From Maridesulfovibrio sp. (GTDB lineage: Bacteria > Desulfobacterota > Desulfovibrionia > Desulfovibrionales > Desulfovibrionaceae), in assembly GCF_963677005.1 (NCBI RefSeq), contig NZ_OY781616.1, positions 2,365,001-2,429,000 of the forward strand: a stretch of 64,000 nt of DNA, read 5' to 3'. Of the stretch, positions 26,444-35,742 are shown one piece after another (position 1 is the first letter of the stretch; each line of letters starts with the position of its first letter). Made by a program: the position numbers and the translations under genes. A model generated the notes under the pieces. The model ran no database searches. It had not been told where the DNA came from and worked only from the letters and a program-made list of their open reading frames with translations.

Positions 26444-27253
26444 CTACCTCCCGGTAGAGTAAGTCCAGCACAGGAGCAGCGGGCAGGAGACCCTGGCCAG
26501 AACTTCGATCAGCGGAGATTTGCGGCTGGACCTGCGGTCCACGGACGCAGCCAGCATGCCGTATTCCCTCAAGGAGTGGCCTGCGGTTTCCGGCGCGGTG
26601 AGCAGGGCAAAAGATCTGCCCGGCGTACGGCCATGCTCCTGCAGCAAATCCTTGCACCGGGCCATGATGTCCTCGGGCTGAACTTCCTGGCTCACATCAT
26701 CCAGACTGTAGACGCAAAGGTCGAAATCTATTTCGCCCTCACGCAGAAATGCGCAGAACCTGTCCACCAGATTTTCAAGGTCGGTTCTGGAATCCACAAG
26801 AAGCACGATCTTGTCCGACTGGACGATATTCTTGACCATGAGAACCGGGCACGGCATTTTGCGATACAGTCTGGACCGCAGCTTGTTGCGGAATTCCCCG
26901 GTATTGAAATTCGATATTTCGCCCTCGATGAACAGGTCGTAATTTCCCAGACGCAGTTCTTCGAGCAGCGAGTCCTCACGGTCTCCGATTTTCACAATCG
27001 GCCGGGAAGGTATGCACCCTTCCAGCTTTTCGCTTTCAAGTATGTTGCGGACCTGTTCCCGCCCGGCCTGTCTCAGACCTTCTTCCCATGACCTTCTTAT
27101 CCAGCCGGTCTGAGAGGAATGCGGTTTATTGTCCGGTTCTTCGATGTGAATCGGCTGAAGACCTGCCGCAATGATTTTCGACTTATGGCAGGCGTACCGC
27201 AGGGCGATATTTGAAGCCAGAGTCATTTCCACAGGGATTAAAGCTTTTTGCAT
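26444..27253 (-). CDS. Universal stress protein-like protein
   Basis: A 269-residue USP-like protein (MQKALIPVEMTLASNIALRYACHKSK) with a second, weaker USP-like half after about residue 145 (KIVLLVDSRTDLENLVDRF). The family is implicated in survival under stress and sometimes binds ATP. It lies between the receiver gene and the tandem USP gene in the same operon. Confidence 0.8.
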   Translation of the reverse strand: MQKALIPVEMTLASNIALRYACHKSKIIAAGLQPIHIEEPDNKPHSSQTGWIRRSWEEGLRQAGREQVRNILESEKLEGCIPSRPIVKIGDREDSLLEELRLGNYDLFIEGEISNFNTGEFRNKLRSRLYRKMPCPVLMVKNIVQSDKIVLLVDSRTDLENLVDRFCAFLREGEIDFDLCVYSLDDVSQEVQPEDIMARCKDLLQEHGRTPGRSFALLTAPETAGHSLREYGMLAASVDRRSSRKSPLIEVLARVSCPLLLCWTYSTGR

Positions 27254-27284
27254 ACACTCTCCTCGCTTGCATGGCGGAGTTTGA

Positions 27285-27689
27285 TCAACCCTTCTTCAGA
27301 AACGCCGCTTTCCGAATCTTTTCATCCGCCCTTCGTATCACTTCCTGAATCTCCCCGAGTTTGAACGGCTTGGCCAGAAAGTCGAAAATACCTTTGCGGA
27401 TGGATTCCTTGGCCGTTTCCATGGTCGCGAAGCCCGTAATAATGATAACTTCTGTTTCAGGAGAGAGCTTCTTCACTTCCGCCAGAAACTGCATGCCGTC
27501 TATTCCGTCCATTTTCAGGTCGGTGATCACAATGTTGAAGTTACGATCATGCACCCGTTCCAGAGCCTTGCTGCTGTCATAAAAACTTTCCACTTCGTAG
27601 CCCTTTTTTTCCAGGGCCGGCTGCAGCCTCTTGCTGACGATAGGTTCGTCATCGAGTATAAGAATGCTGGTCTTTGTTGAGACACTCAT
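27285..27689 (-). CDS. Stand-alone response-regulator receiver protein
   Basis: 134 residues forming one CheY-like receiver domain: acidic pair DDEP near 13-14, phospho-acceptor aspartate in VITDLKM near residue 57, TGF switch threonine near 86, and KPF lysine near 107. No output domain is present. It sits in the USP/PEP-synthase-like operon, so it probably acts by protein contact with a kinase or with the phosphotransferase-like protein encoded 22 bp upstream. That partner is inference. Confidence 0.92.
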   Translation of the reverse strand: MSVSTKTSILILDDEPIVSKRLQPALEKKGYEVESFYDSSKALERVHDRNFNIVITDLKMDGIDGMQFLAEVKKLSPETEVIIITGFATMETAKESIRKGIFDFLAKPFKLGEIQEVIRRADEKIRKAAFLKKG

Positions 27690-27711
27690 CTTGTAACCCT
27701 CCGATTTTTGT

Positions 27712-30279
27712 TTAAAACCGATCAGTTATTAAATTTTCAAAAAACTCCGCATGCCTTGTGATCTGAGAGTCGTCGACCATTGAAACGTCCAGTTGTCTGG
27801 TGTAGGCGACCAGAACGCCGATAATCCGCATCCGGTGAAGAATCTCTTCGGCTGGGATTTTTTTCACCCGTGCGATCACCAGATCTTCCCTGACGGTGAT
27901 CGAAAAATCCTGCCGATTCAGTACTTCGGCCAGGAACCGGGCCCGGCGGGAACGCCGCCGGGCTCCGGTTACACCCCCGGCAAAACGGAAGTAGGCGTAA
28001 TTGTCTGCCGGGTTCTGGCTCATGAAGCAGTTGATGGTTGTAAAATGGTATCCAAGATGCAGGCTTATATGCGTATAATTTTCCGAAATCACCGCCAGAT
28101 TCCGACCGATGCTGGGTGATGCCGACAGCTGCTCAGGCATCGTGCGGGTCATGCTGGACATGAAGCTTGAGAAGTCTACCGGCACTGGTGACGACTGCCA
28201 GACCCCGGCCATGGTGACACCTTCGACAAAAGCGCTCATGGGCGCGGAGGCCAGTTGTTCCGGCTCAATCAGTCTGCCGCTTTCGGGAACGGTATTGTCC
28301 AGCCCTCCGCCGATATCAATGATGGTCAGGTCCAAAGGTACGGGAAGCTTCAATCTGCCGTTCGGCGAAGACGAATCCAGCATCTTGCCGACATTTATAT
28401 CGATCAGTTCTTCGACGGCCTTTTCGTGCACAAAACGAGTGATATCATGCAGCGTCAGGCACCCCTTGGGGGTGAAGTTGCTGTCCGAAGGATCGAACAG
28501 ATTAAGGGGCTCCACCTGCCTCAGCAGTCTTCTGAGCAGCCTGTATTCGTAAGCCTCTTCTATCCGTTCCTTTATGGCTTCATGAAGCTGCAGTTCCCGC
28601 ACCACACCGGAGTAGACGGTCTTCTGCTCCGCATCCAGGGTTATGACCTGCCCCTCGGAAAGCCTTTCGGTGGCGTCTCCGGTGTTCAGCAATGCCGGGA
28701 CACGGTATTCACGCGCGATTGTCGCCATATGCCCCAGCGGGGAACCGATATCGGTTATGACCCCCGCCGCACGGGGCAGAACGGAAGCAAAGACAGGTGA
28801 GGAATGCCGGGCCACCAGAATTGCGCCTTCGGGAAACTCATCAAGGCAGCATTCATTGTGGGCCAGGAACACGGGACCGGAAGCGATTCCCTGCTGGGCA
28901 ACATCGCCTGTCCCGGACATGAGCCTGTCGTGATTGCGTAGTTGCTCGTTAAGCAGCGCGGCAGGCTTTTCCGAATGCGATTGAATATGCAGCGGACGAC
29001 TTTGCAGAATTAACAAAGAGCCGTCATCGTCAAAGGCGAATTCTATGTCCTGCGGTTTCTTGAAATATTTTTCCAGCCTGAGCGCGGCATGGACAAGCTG
29101 CCTTATCTCTTCGGATGTCAGGCAGGACATGGTCTGCATCTGTTCGGGCACGCTTTCCTCGATCATGCCCTCCCCTGCCGGGTTTATGCGCAGGGCCTTT
29201 TCCTTTCTCACTATGGAAATGGAAGTCTGCTCATGAGGCTCGTCCCTTGAGACCGAGAACTGATCAACGACACTCTCCCCGGATACAACGGAAGACCCAA
29301 GCCCCCAGGCCGCGCTGATTATCACTGTGTTGTCAAGAGGTGCAGTGGGCGAAAGGCTGTAGACAACCCCGCTGCTCTTTGCCTTGACCATGGTCTGGAA
29401 CGAAACGGCCATCATGGTTTCAGCGGCCTTGTAACCAAGTTTTTCACGGTACTGCATGGCCTTCGGCGAATAGGCGCTTGCCAGAACCCTGCGGTAGGCA
29501 TCGCGGATTCCATCCTGCGACACATTGATAAGGCTTTCGAATATACCTGCGAAAGAATGGGTTCCGTCTTCACCCCAGGCACTGCTGCGGACTGCAAGCC
29601 CGATTCCCCGCTCTGTTTTCTGAAAAAGCTGATCACCGACGCTGTTTAGTGCCCTGCGCAGTTCAGGAGGCAAATTTCCGGCGAGAATAAGTCCTGATAT
29701 CGCCTGAGATGCGGAACTTAAGCTCCGCTGCCCGCCGGTCCATTCAGCGTTGATTTCGGCAATGGTCTCATCGAGCTTGTTGAATTCCATAAAATCCAGA
29801 CAGGCTCTGGTCGTGACGGATATCCCCTCGGGAGTCCGCAGATCTTTTACGTTAGCAATACGGGCCAGATTGTAGCTTTTCGCTCCCACAAGATCGAATT
29901 CCCGCGGAGTGGTTTCCTCAAAGGGCACAAGCAGCCTATCCGGAATTACCGGGTGTCCGGCTATTTCCCGGCGCATGTTGGCGCAGATGTCCCTAAGAGA
30001 GCCGTAAAGATCCATATATTTGCCGGGCGCCATGGAATCCAGCGCTCCGATCAGCCTGCCGACAAGGTCTTCCATCTCCTGCGCGGCGCTGCGCAGGTAC
30101 TGGATATCGAAAATATAGTCCCCGCCCAGCTTGCTGTGCAGGGACGCGATACCGGTAAGAATACGATTGTTTAATTCCAGCACGGAATTAAAGCTGTTGA
30201 ACAGGTCGGCAAAGGAGCGCGGTTTCCCGACGCGCCTTTTTCCGAAAATCCTGTGCATGAAATTAAACAACCGACTCAT
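27712..30279 (-). CDS. PEP-synthase/PPDK-like protein lacking the PEP-binding barrel
   Basis: An 855-residue protein. Residues 1-110 are helical and unassigned. Residues 130-430 are a pyruvate-phosphate-dikinase ATP-binding domain (GAKSYNLARI, AVRSSAWGEDG at 229-239, ending DIEFAFDDDGSLLILQSRP). Residues 460-570 are the swivelling phosphohistidine domain (GSPLGHMATIAREYRVPA, H517). The usual C-terminal PEP/pyruvate TIM barrel is absent and is replaced by about 270 residues I do not recognise. It should make a phosphohistidine from ATP, but the acceptor is unknown. It lies within the USP operon. Confidence 0.87.
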   Translation of the reverse strand: MSRLFNFMHRIFGKRRVGKPRSFADLFNSFNSVLELNNRILTGIASLHSKLGGDYIFDIQYLRSAAQEMEDLVGRLIGALDSMAPGKYMDLYGSLRDICANMRREIAGHPVIPDRLLVPFEETTPREFDLVGAKSYNLARIANVKDLRTPEGISVTTRACLDFMEFNKLDETIAEINAEWTGGQRSLSSASQAISGLILAGNLPPELRRALNSVGDQLFQKTERGIGLAVRSSAWGEDGTHSFAGIFESLINVSQDGIRDAYRRVLASAYSPKAMQYREKLGYKAAETMMAVSFQTMVKAKSSGVVYSLSPTAPLDNTVIISAAWGLGSSVVSGESVVDQFSVSRDEPHEQTSISIVRKEKALRINPAGEGMIEESVPEQMQTMSCLTSEEIRQLVHAALRLEKYFKKPQDIEFAFDDDGSLLILQSRPLHIQSHSEKPAALLNEQLRNHDRLMSGTGDVAQQGIASGPVFLAHNECCLDEFPEGAILVARHSSPVFASVLPRAAGVITDIGSPLGHMATIAREYRVPALLNTGDATERLSEGQVITLDAEQKTVYSGVVRELQLHEAIKERIEEAYEYRLLRRLLRQVEPLNLFDPSDSNFTPKGCLTLHDITRFVHEKAVEELIDINVGKMLDSSSPNGRLKLPVPLDLTIIDIGGGLDNTVPESGRLIEPEQLASAPMSAFVEGVTMAGVWQSSPVPVDFSSFMSSMTRTMPEQLSASPSIGRNLAVISENYTHISLHLGYHFTTINCFMSQNPADNYAYFRFAGGVTGARRRSRRARFLAEVLNRQDFSITVREDLVIARVKKIPAEEILHRMRIIGVLVAYTRQLDVSMVDDSQITRHAEFFENLITDRF

Positions 30280-30346
30280 ATTCTTTCCGATCTATATTGT
30301 TAGCATGTCTACTGTCATGAAACGCCTTCGATGATGCGGTATGCGA

Positions 30347-31096
30347 CTAATGCACTCCGCCCCTGTCCCTGAAAATCAGGGTCATCAGCAGGCCGGCCAG
30401 AATGGCTATGACAACGGCTGATATGCCGTAAACAAGCTCATGTCCGAAAGCAATGGATGAAAGCAGTGCTGGGAATCCAGCCAGATCGGCGGTGATGGTA
30501 CGGGATGTTCTTTCCACAACCCTGCCGTCACGCACAGCAGCCACTTCCACATCATAAGCCCCTTTCTTGAGAGAGGATGGAAGCGCCATTCTGGCAGAAT
30601 AATTGCGCAATCCTTTGCCTGCTTCGCTGTAGGTTACAACACCTTCCTGAATCTCGTAGAGTTCTTCCTGTGAAACAAGCTTGATGAATTCATTGAAGAC
30701 GAGATCATCCGTTTCGCCTTTGACCGAATCAAAGCCAAGCCCCAGTTTTTTCCACTTCGGACCGCCGGAAGCGTAAGTGGCGGTGTCGGTGCCGATGAGG
30801 AACAACTCCGGAATATCGCGCAGTTCGACAGTTCCAAGGTTCATCCACAGCAACCCCAGAGCCTTGCCTTTCTCCTTGAAACGGGTGTCCTTGTGTTCCC
30901 CGGTTATCCTTATCACTGCGGTGCAGCCTTCAGGCACGGTTCCGCTGAGGTCAAGAGTAGTCCCGTCATATGTGGTCCCTATGGTTATGTGATCCGGGCT
31001 GGTGTGCAGCGAGGTGCTGCCAGCAGCAAACGCGGCAGCACAGGAAAGCAGCAGAACCGAAAGGACAACGCTAAATGCTATTGATATTTTTTTCAT
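30347..31096 (-). CDS. TIGR02186-like exported membrane-anchored protein
   Basis: A 249-residue protein with an N-terminal signal peptide (MKKISIAFSVVLSVLLLSC, cut near AFA), an extracytoplasmic beta-rich part and a C-terminal membrane anchor (YGISAVVIAILAGLLMTLIF). It fits a family commonly found beside TauE/SafE permeases; I recall the model name TIGR02186 but could not check it. ATG 31096 follows AGGAGG. The gene comes 4 bp after the TauE/SafE gene, which suggests a permease-linked periplasmic domain. Confidence 0.75.
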   Translation of the reverse strand: MKKISIAFSVVLSVLLLSCAAAFAAGSTSLHTSPDHITIGTTYDGTTLDLSGTVPEGCTAVIRITGEHKDTRFKEKGKALGLLWMNLGTVELRDIPELFLIGTDTATYASGGPKWKKLGLGFDSVKGETDDLVFNEFIKLVSQEELYEIQEGVVTYSEAGKGLRNYSARMALPSSLKKGAYDVEVAAVRDGRVVERTSRTITADLAGFPALLSSIAFGHELVYGISAVVIAILAGLLMTLIFRDRGGVH

Positions 31097-31100
31097 CTTA

Positions 31101-32027
31101 TTAATGCCCTCCTGCGTATGCCAGCAGCACATCCGGAGTGAGCAGCAGGTTGAGAAGCATTTTTACCATCACGGCCAGAACGAGGGTTGCCAGCAGAATC
31201 TTGAGCTGTTCACCTTTGAGCTTTCTGCTTATTCTGGTGCCGAACTGAGCTCCGATAGTGGAGCCGATAAGCAGCAGCAGAGCCAGAACGAAGTCAACAG
31301 TGTGGTTGGTGTAGGACTGAAGGATGGTGACGTTGATACAGGTGAAAAGTATCTGGAAAAGACTTGTCCCGACAACGACATGCATGGGCATGCGCAGCAG
31401 GTAGACCATGATGGGAACCATGATAAAGCCGCCGCCGACCCCCATGATTGCAGCCAGAACCCCGACCAGTCCGCCGAGAATGAGCGGCATGAGTATGGAA
31501 AGGCGTACACCGGATTTCTGGAAATCGGTCTGAAAAGGAAGGCTTTCCAGTATAAGGGTATAGCGCGATTTCTTTGCAGGAGCGGCCTTGACTGTATCCG
31601 TATCCTTTTTGCGCAGGCTCTGCAGGCTTTCTATAAACATATATGCGCCCACCCCGCCAAGCATCAGCACGTAGGTCACATTAATGAGAAAGTCCGCGTT
31701 GCCCATGGCCCGCAGCACCTTGATGACCTGGACGCCCATGAAGCCGCCCAGAACCCCGCCAACGAGCAGGAGAATGCCCATCTTGAAATCAACATTACCG
31801 AGACGGTAGTGCGCCAGACAGCCGGATGTGGAGGCCCCCACAATCTGGTTGGAATCGGACGCTGCGGCCACGGTCGGCGGAATACCGAACATGATCAGCA
31901 GGGGGGTCATGAGGAATCCTCCCCCCACACCGAAAATTCCGGAAAGCAGGCCGACCAGTCCTCCCAGCATGAAGATGAGGACTACGTTGACACTGTTCCC
32001 GGCGATGGGAAGATACATATGCCACAT
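31101..32027 (-). CDS. TauE/SafE-family sulfite exporter-like permease
   Basis: A 308-residue membrane protein with the duplicated TauE/SafE signature: GLLSGIFGVGGGFLMTPLLI near residue 24 and GVLAAIMGVGGGFIMVP near residue 200. ATG 32027 follows AAGGAGT; the longer frame to 32156 is not needed. Family members export sulfite, sulfoacetate or other anions. In a sulfate reducer a sulfur oxyanion is plausible but not shown. It is second in the operon, after a USP. Confidence 0.88.
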   Translation of the reverse strand: MWHMYLPIAGNSVNVVLIFMLGGLVGLLSGIFGVGGGFLMTPLLIMFGIPPTVAAASDSNQIVGASTSGCLAHYRLGNVDFKMGILLLVGGVLGGFMGVQVIKVLRAMGNADFLINVTYVLMLGGVGAYMFIESLQSLRKKDTDTVKAAPAKKSRYTLILESLPFQTDFQKSGVRLSILMPLILGGLVGVLAAIMGVGGGFIMVPIMVYLLRMPMHVVVGTSLFQILFTCINVTILQSYTNHTVDFVLALLLLIGSTIGAQFGTRISRKLKGEQLKILLATLVLAVMVKMLLNLLLTPDVLLAYAGGH

Positions 32028-32152
32028 TACAGAACTCCTTGTTTGTTTGGTTGCAAGTGGCCCGCCGGTTTCCCCTTCAGCAAAAGCAGAAGGAAGACGG
32101 ACCTGCCTCACGTTATTCTTCCGCAACCACCGCGTGAGGTTGCGGCTTGAGT

Positions 32153-32581
32153 TCAACGTTGTTCGTAGGCGGAGACCTTCTGGACCACTTCGATATGGCA
32201 GTCGGTTCTCTGGCCTATTCTTTCCAGCAAATCGATAAATTCCGTATCCGCTCTGGTTCCGCGAGTTTCAGGCTGTCCGATGAAAAGTGTCGTGATCTTG
32301 TTTTCACGGGCGAACTGGACAACCTCATCCTCAAACCGGCCCTTAGCGGAGTAAAAATTGATGTGAGACCTCTCGGAATGGTCTTCCGCCAGCAGTGATT
32401 CAAGCCGCTTTTCAGGCAGTCCGATCCATTCCTCGTCGCTGCTTTTCCGGCTGGGATATTCTTCATCGTCCACCATCAGAATGGAGACGTTCATATATAT
32501 CCTCTTGCTCAGGCCGATTGCGTAATAGGCCAGCCAGAAACTGGACTCGGAGGTATCAACAGCGATCAGTACGTTATTCAT
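32153..32581 (-). CDS. Universal stress protein
   Basis: A single-domain USP of 142 residues (MNNVLIAVDTSESSFWLAYYAIGLSKR). The C-terminal nucleotide-loop region reads FIGQPETRGTRADTEF, so the canonical GSxG loop is altered. ATG 32581 is preceded by GGGAAAAG and GGAG. It is the first gene of the operon that runs to 25575, and the palindromic sites in the 400-bp gap upstream probably control it. Confidence 0.87.
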   Translation of the reverse strand: MNNVLIAVDTSESSFWLAYYAIGLSKRIYMNVSILMVDDEEYPSRKSSDEEWIGLPEKRLESLLAEDHSERSHINFYSAKGRFEDEVVQFARENKITTLFIGQPETRGTRADTEFIDLLERIGQRTDCHIEVVQKVSAYEQR

Positions 32582-32981
32582 ATTCTTTTCCCGACTCCTA
32601 TTAAGCAAAGCCGGTGCCAACACACTGCTCGTTCTTTTTTTCACCAACCAAGTGTAATATCAGGGCAATTTATGACGCAGCTAATCTCGCTATTCATTTT
32701 TCGACTGACAGATGTTTCAAAATGAAACCAGAGTATTCAGTAAAGGAAAGGAGATAACAATCCTGACATGGCTTACCCAAATAGGTAAAAAAAGAATTAT
32801 ATTAGATAATTATAGACAATAAAAAGTGCAGCGCCGGACACAACAAAGCATCCGGCGTTTCAAAATGGAATATATGATCTTGGCTGAGGCTGTCAGTTTG
32901 ATATGTTTTTGGGGAGAAGTGTTTCAAAATGAAAAGGGAATAAGTTCACAAGCAGCCTCAAGGAGACTGCAAAAGAAAAAA
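32582..32981 (-). promoter_or_regulatory. Control region of the USP operon with three palindromic sites
   Basis: No gene is supported here. Three near-identical palindromes occur: GTTTCAAAATGAAAC at 32714-32728, GTTTCAAAATGGAAT at 32857-32871 and GTTTCAAAATGAAAA at 32921-32935. A weak sigma54-like element, CTGCGTCATAAATTGCC on the minus strand (32680-32664), lies downstream of them at a distance that would suit an enhancer-dependent promoter, though the -24 GG is GC here. The adjacent gene encodes a sigma54-type activator, which is the obvious candidate to bind them. Confidence 0.55.
32819..32857 (-). terminator. Terminator of the two-component operon
   Basis: On the minus strand CGCCGGA (32857-32851) pairs with TCCGGCG (32838-32832), followed by CTGCAC and TTTTTATTG. 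It lies 125 bp after the response-regulator stop codon. Confidence 0.65.
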
Positions 32982-34340
32982 TTATTCTTCTTCGGGATCG
33001 AGATTGTATTTTTTCATACGCCGCCAGAGGGTGGTCCGCGGCACTCCGAGAATATTGCTGCTCAGATGTTTGTTGTATCCGGTGGCCTCAAGCACATGCT
33101 TGATGTGCCTGCGTTCCACCTCTTCAAGGGAAAGGAGTCCTGTTGCGCCGAATGCGCTGAATGCCAGGTTGATGAGGTCCGGCGGAAGTTCACGGATTCC
33201 GATGGTATCGCCCTCCGCAAGGGCGACTGCTCGCTGGATGATGTTCTCCAGTTCCCGCACGTTTCCGGGGTAGTTATAGTGGGTGAGCACGTCCAGCGCC
33301 TGCGGAGAAATGTTCTTTACCGCCTTGCCGAACCGTGAATTGAATGTCTTCAGGAAATAATGCGAAAGGAGGGGGATGTCATCGCGCCGCTCCGAAAGGC
33401 GGGGCAGATAAACCATCACCACGTTCAGGCGATAAAACAGGTCTTCCCGGAACTCACCGGCTTCCATAGCCTTGTGCAGATCTCTGTTGGTGGCCGCGAT
33501 GATGCGAATGTCCAGCGAGATGGGCTTGGTTCCGCCTACGCGCATAATATGGCGTTCCTGAATAACGTGCAGAAGCTTGACCTGCATGTTGATGGGCATT
33601 TCGCCGATCTCGTCCAGAAACACGGTCCCGCCGTCCGCCGATTCCAGCAACCCTATCTTGGTTGCCGTGGCCCCGGTAAAAGCACCTTTCTCATGTCCGA
33701 ACAGTTCGCTGGAAATAAGTTCCTCGGTAAAACCGCCGCAGTTGAAGGAGACAAAAGTCTTGTTCCGCCTAGGACTCAGGTCGTGGATTGCACGGGCTGC
33801 ACGCTCCTTCCCCGTACCGGTATCCGCCTGCAGCAGCACGTTGCAGTTCACCTTGGCAACCTTACGGATCATGGCGAAAAGATCCTGCATAACCGTGCTG
33901 TTGCCGATAAAATTTTCAAACGGCGTGGATTCGCCCAGGCTCTGCTTCAGACGGCGGTTCTCCTCCTTAAGCTGCAGTTTTTCCATGGCCTCCTGGGCTA
34001 TGGCCTTTACTTCCTGAATACGAAACGGCTTGACGATGTAGTTGACCGCCCCCTTGCTGGTGGCCTCCACGGCAGAAGGAATGGAACCGTGACCGGTAAT
34101 TACCACGGCCTCCACATCCTCAAAACCCTTTTTAACAAAATTCAGGATCTTCATGCCTTCCATATCCGGCAGTTGGAGATCAATGAACACCAGCTGGAAA
34201 GGCTGCTCGGTCATGCGGTTGAGAAATGGGTGTCCCTGGCCGAAAGTCTCGGTCTCGAACCCCTGCTTGCTCAGCGCCCGCGCCACCAGCCTGGCTGTAT
34301 GCTCCTCGTCGTCAATTACCGCCGCTCGAAATCTGTTCAT
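32982..34340 (-). CDS. Sigma54-dependent response regulator (NtrC family)
   Basis: A 452-residue activator with three domains. The receiver (1-125) has DDEE, D54 region FIDLQLP and KPF. The AAA+ domain (about 145-375) has Walker A ADTGTGKE, the sigma54-contacting ELFGHEKGAFTGA loop, Walker B VFLDEIGEM, and the R-finger region. A Fis-type helix-turn-helix ends the protein (SSNILGVPRTTLWRRMKKY). The ATG at 34340 follows GAGGAAGG and overlaps the kinase gene by 29 bp. The likely targets are its own region and the USP operon next door (inference from the repeated palindromes). Confidence 0.95.
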   Translation of the reverse strand: MNRFRAAVIDDEEHTARLVARALSKQGFETETFGQGHPFLNRMTEQPFQLVFIDLQLPDMEGMKILNFVKKGFEDVEAVVITGHGSIPSAVEATSKGAVNYIVKPFRIQEVKAIAQEAMEKLQLKEENRRLKQSLGESTPFENFIGNSTVMQDLFAMIRKVAKVNCNVLLQADTGTGKERAARAIHDLSPRRNKTFVSFNCGGFTEELISSELFGHEKGAFTGATATKIGLLESADGGTVFLDEIGEMPINMQVKLLHVIQERHIMRVGGTKPISLDIRIIAATNRDLHKAMEAGEFREDLFYRLNVVMVYLPRLSERRDDIPLLSHYFLKTFNSRFGKAVKNISPQALDVLTHYNYPGNVRELENIIQRAVALAEGDTIGIRELPPDLINLAFSAFGATGLLSLEEVERRHIKHVLEATGYNKHLSSNILGVPRTTLWRRMKKYNLDPEEE

Positions 34341-35742
34341 TGCCTTCCTCTTCGTTGGTCAGTGCCGGCAGGTAGATGGAAAAAGTCGTCCCTTCCCCCA
34401 ATTCGCTCTGAACTTCAATGAATCCTCCGTGTTTCTTAATAATCCCGTAGATGATTGACAAGCCCAGCCCGGTACCTTTTCCAACCGGTTTGGTAGTGTA
34501 AAAGGGATCGAATATGCGTTCCACGGTTTCAGAGGTCATTCCGCATCCATTGTCAGAGACATCAAATCGAAGGAAATTACCTGATGCCGGCCGCACGGAT
34601 ACGGATAAAATTCCACCTCCGGTCATGGCATGGTCGGCATTGATGAAAAGATTGATGAACACCTGCTGCAGCGAATGCATATCGCCTTTTACAAGTGGCA
34701 GACCGTCCGGAATGTCCGTCTGCATGGTGATTTTATCCATTTTCAACTGATTGGCCACCAGCTTGCGGGTCTCCATCACCAGACTTTCAGCGCTGAGTTG
34801 CGCCATTGCGTGTTCACCTTCCCGCGAAAAATCAAGAAGGTTCTTGACGACCTTGCTGGCCCGGCCGATTTCATTGATTATATCCTGAAGCATTTCCCTG
34901 GCCTCGTCCTTGTCGAGGTCATCAATCTCCTCCAGCATGGTGTCGGCAGTCAGCGATACGTTGTTTAACGGGTTATTCAGTTCGTGGGCTATGCCGGAGG
35001 TCAATGTGCCGATGGAGACGAGCTTTCTGGATTCTATCAGCTGGTGCTGACGCGACTCCAGTTCTGCAGCCATATTGCTGAAAGCCGAGCGCATAAGAAT
35101 TGAAATTTCATCATCATTTCTGATTTTGTCGATGGCATCATAATCTCCTCTGGCGACCCCCTCCGCAGCCCGCTGCACGTAGACCAGTCGACTGAACACC
35201 TTCTTGGCCTGCCAATAAAACAGGGCAGTTATGAGCACCGCAAGCGAGACCATCACCGCAATAGGTATATATTGTATGCGGATAAGTGCTTCATGGATGC
35301 GCTGCTTTTTAAGAACAAGCAGAGACTGGGCCTTCTGTACCATTGCGCTGCCCAGCTTACGGGTTTCTACCGGGTCGCCTTTCGATCCTCCTGCCAGCAG
35401 GGTAAGCTGACGGCTGTAATCATTAAGGTCGTCCATAAACCCTTCGTAATACTCACGACCGCCTATTTCGATAATTTTACCCTTCAACTGGGCCACATCG
35501 TCTTCCGCCTTGTCCAGATATATTACCGCTTCCTTGAGGCTTCCGGGTTCCGGATAAAAGATGAAGTTCTTTTCATAACGCCTGATCTCAAGAATGTTCG
35601 ACAGAAGCTCATGGAAATTATCCAGCACCATCAGGCGATCCCGCAGGGAAACCACATTCCACCAGAACATCCCGGTATTTAGAGCCATAAAACTAAGGTA
35701 GGCTATGAAGAAACAGATAATCTTGATACGGACAGTTTTCAT
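34312..35742 (-). CDS. Membrane sensor histidine kinase partnered with the sigma54 regulator
   Basis: A 476-residue kinase. A membrane segment at about 5-28, a helical periplasmic sensor region (four-helix-bundle type, 30-165), a second membrane segment near 160-180, HAMP, a HisKA domain with the phospho-histidine in GIAHELNNPLNNV, and an ATPase domain with N-box FINLFINADHAM, DNGCGM and GTGLGLSI. ATG 35742 follows GAGGTGA. It is transcribed with the regulator downstream. The stimulus is unknown. Confidence 0.94.
   Translation of the reverse strand: MKTVRIKIICFFIAYLSFMALNTGMFWWNVVSLRDRLMVLDNFHELLSNILEIRRYEKNFIFYPEPGSLKEAVIYLDKAEDDVAQLKGKIIEIGGREYYEGFMDDLNDYSRQLTLLAGGSKGDPVETRKLGSAMVQKAQSLLVLKKQRIHEALIRIQYIPIAVMVSLAVLITALFYWQAKKVFSRLVYVQRAAEGVARGDYDAIDKIRNDDEISILMRSAFSNMAAELESRQHQLIESRKLVSIGTLTSGIAHELNNPLNNVSLTADTMLEEIDDLDKDEAREMLQDIINEIGRASKVVKNLLDFSREGEHAMAQLSAESLVMETRKLVANQLKMDKITMQTDIPDGLPLVKGDMHSLQQVFINLFINADHAMTGGGILSVSVRPASGNFLRFDVSDNGCGMTSETVERIFDPFYTTKPVGKGTGLGLSIIYGIIKKHGGFIEVQSELGEGTTFSIYLPALTNEEEGNEQISSGGN

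Noticed and set aside
32826..33338. 170-codon plus-strand open frame after the terminator
   Set aside because: It overlaps the sigma54 regulator gene on the other strand, which is certain.
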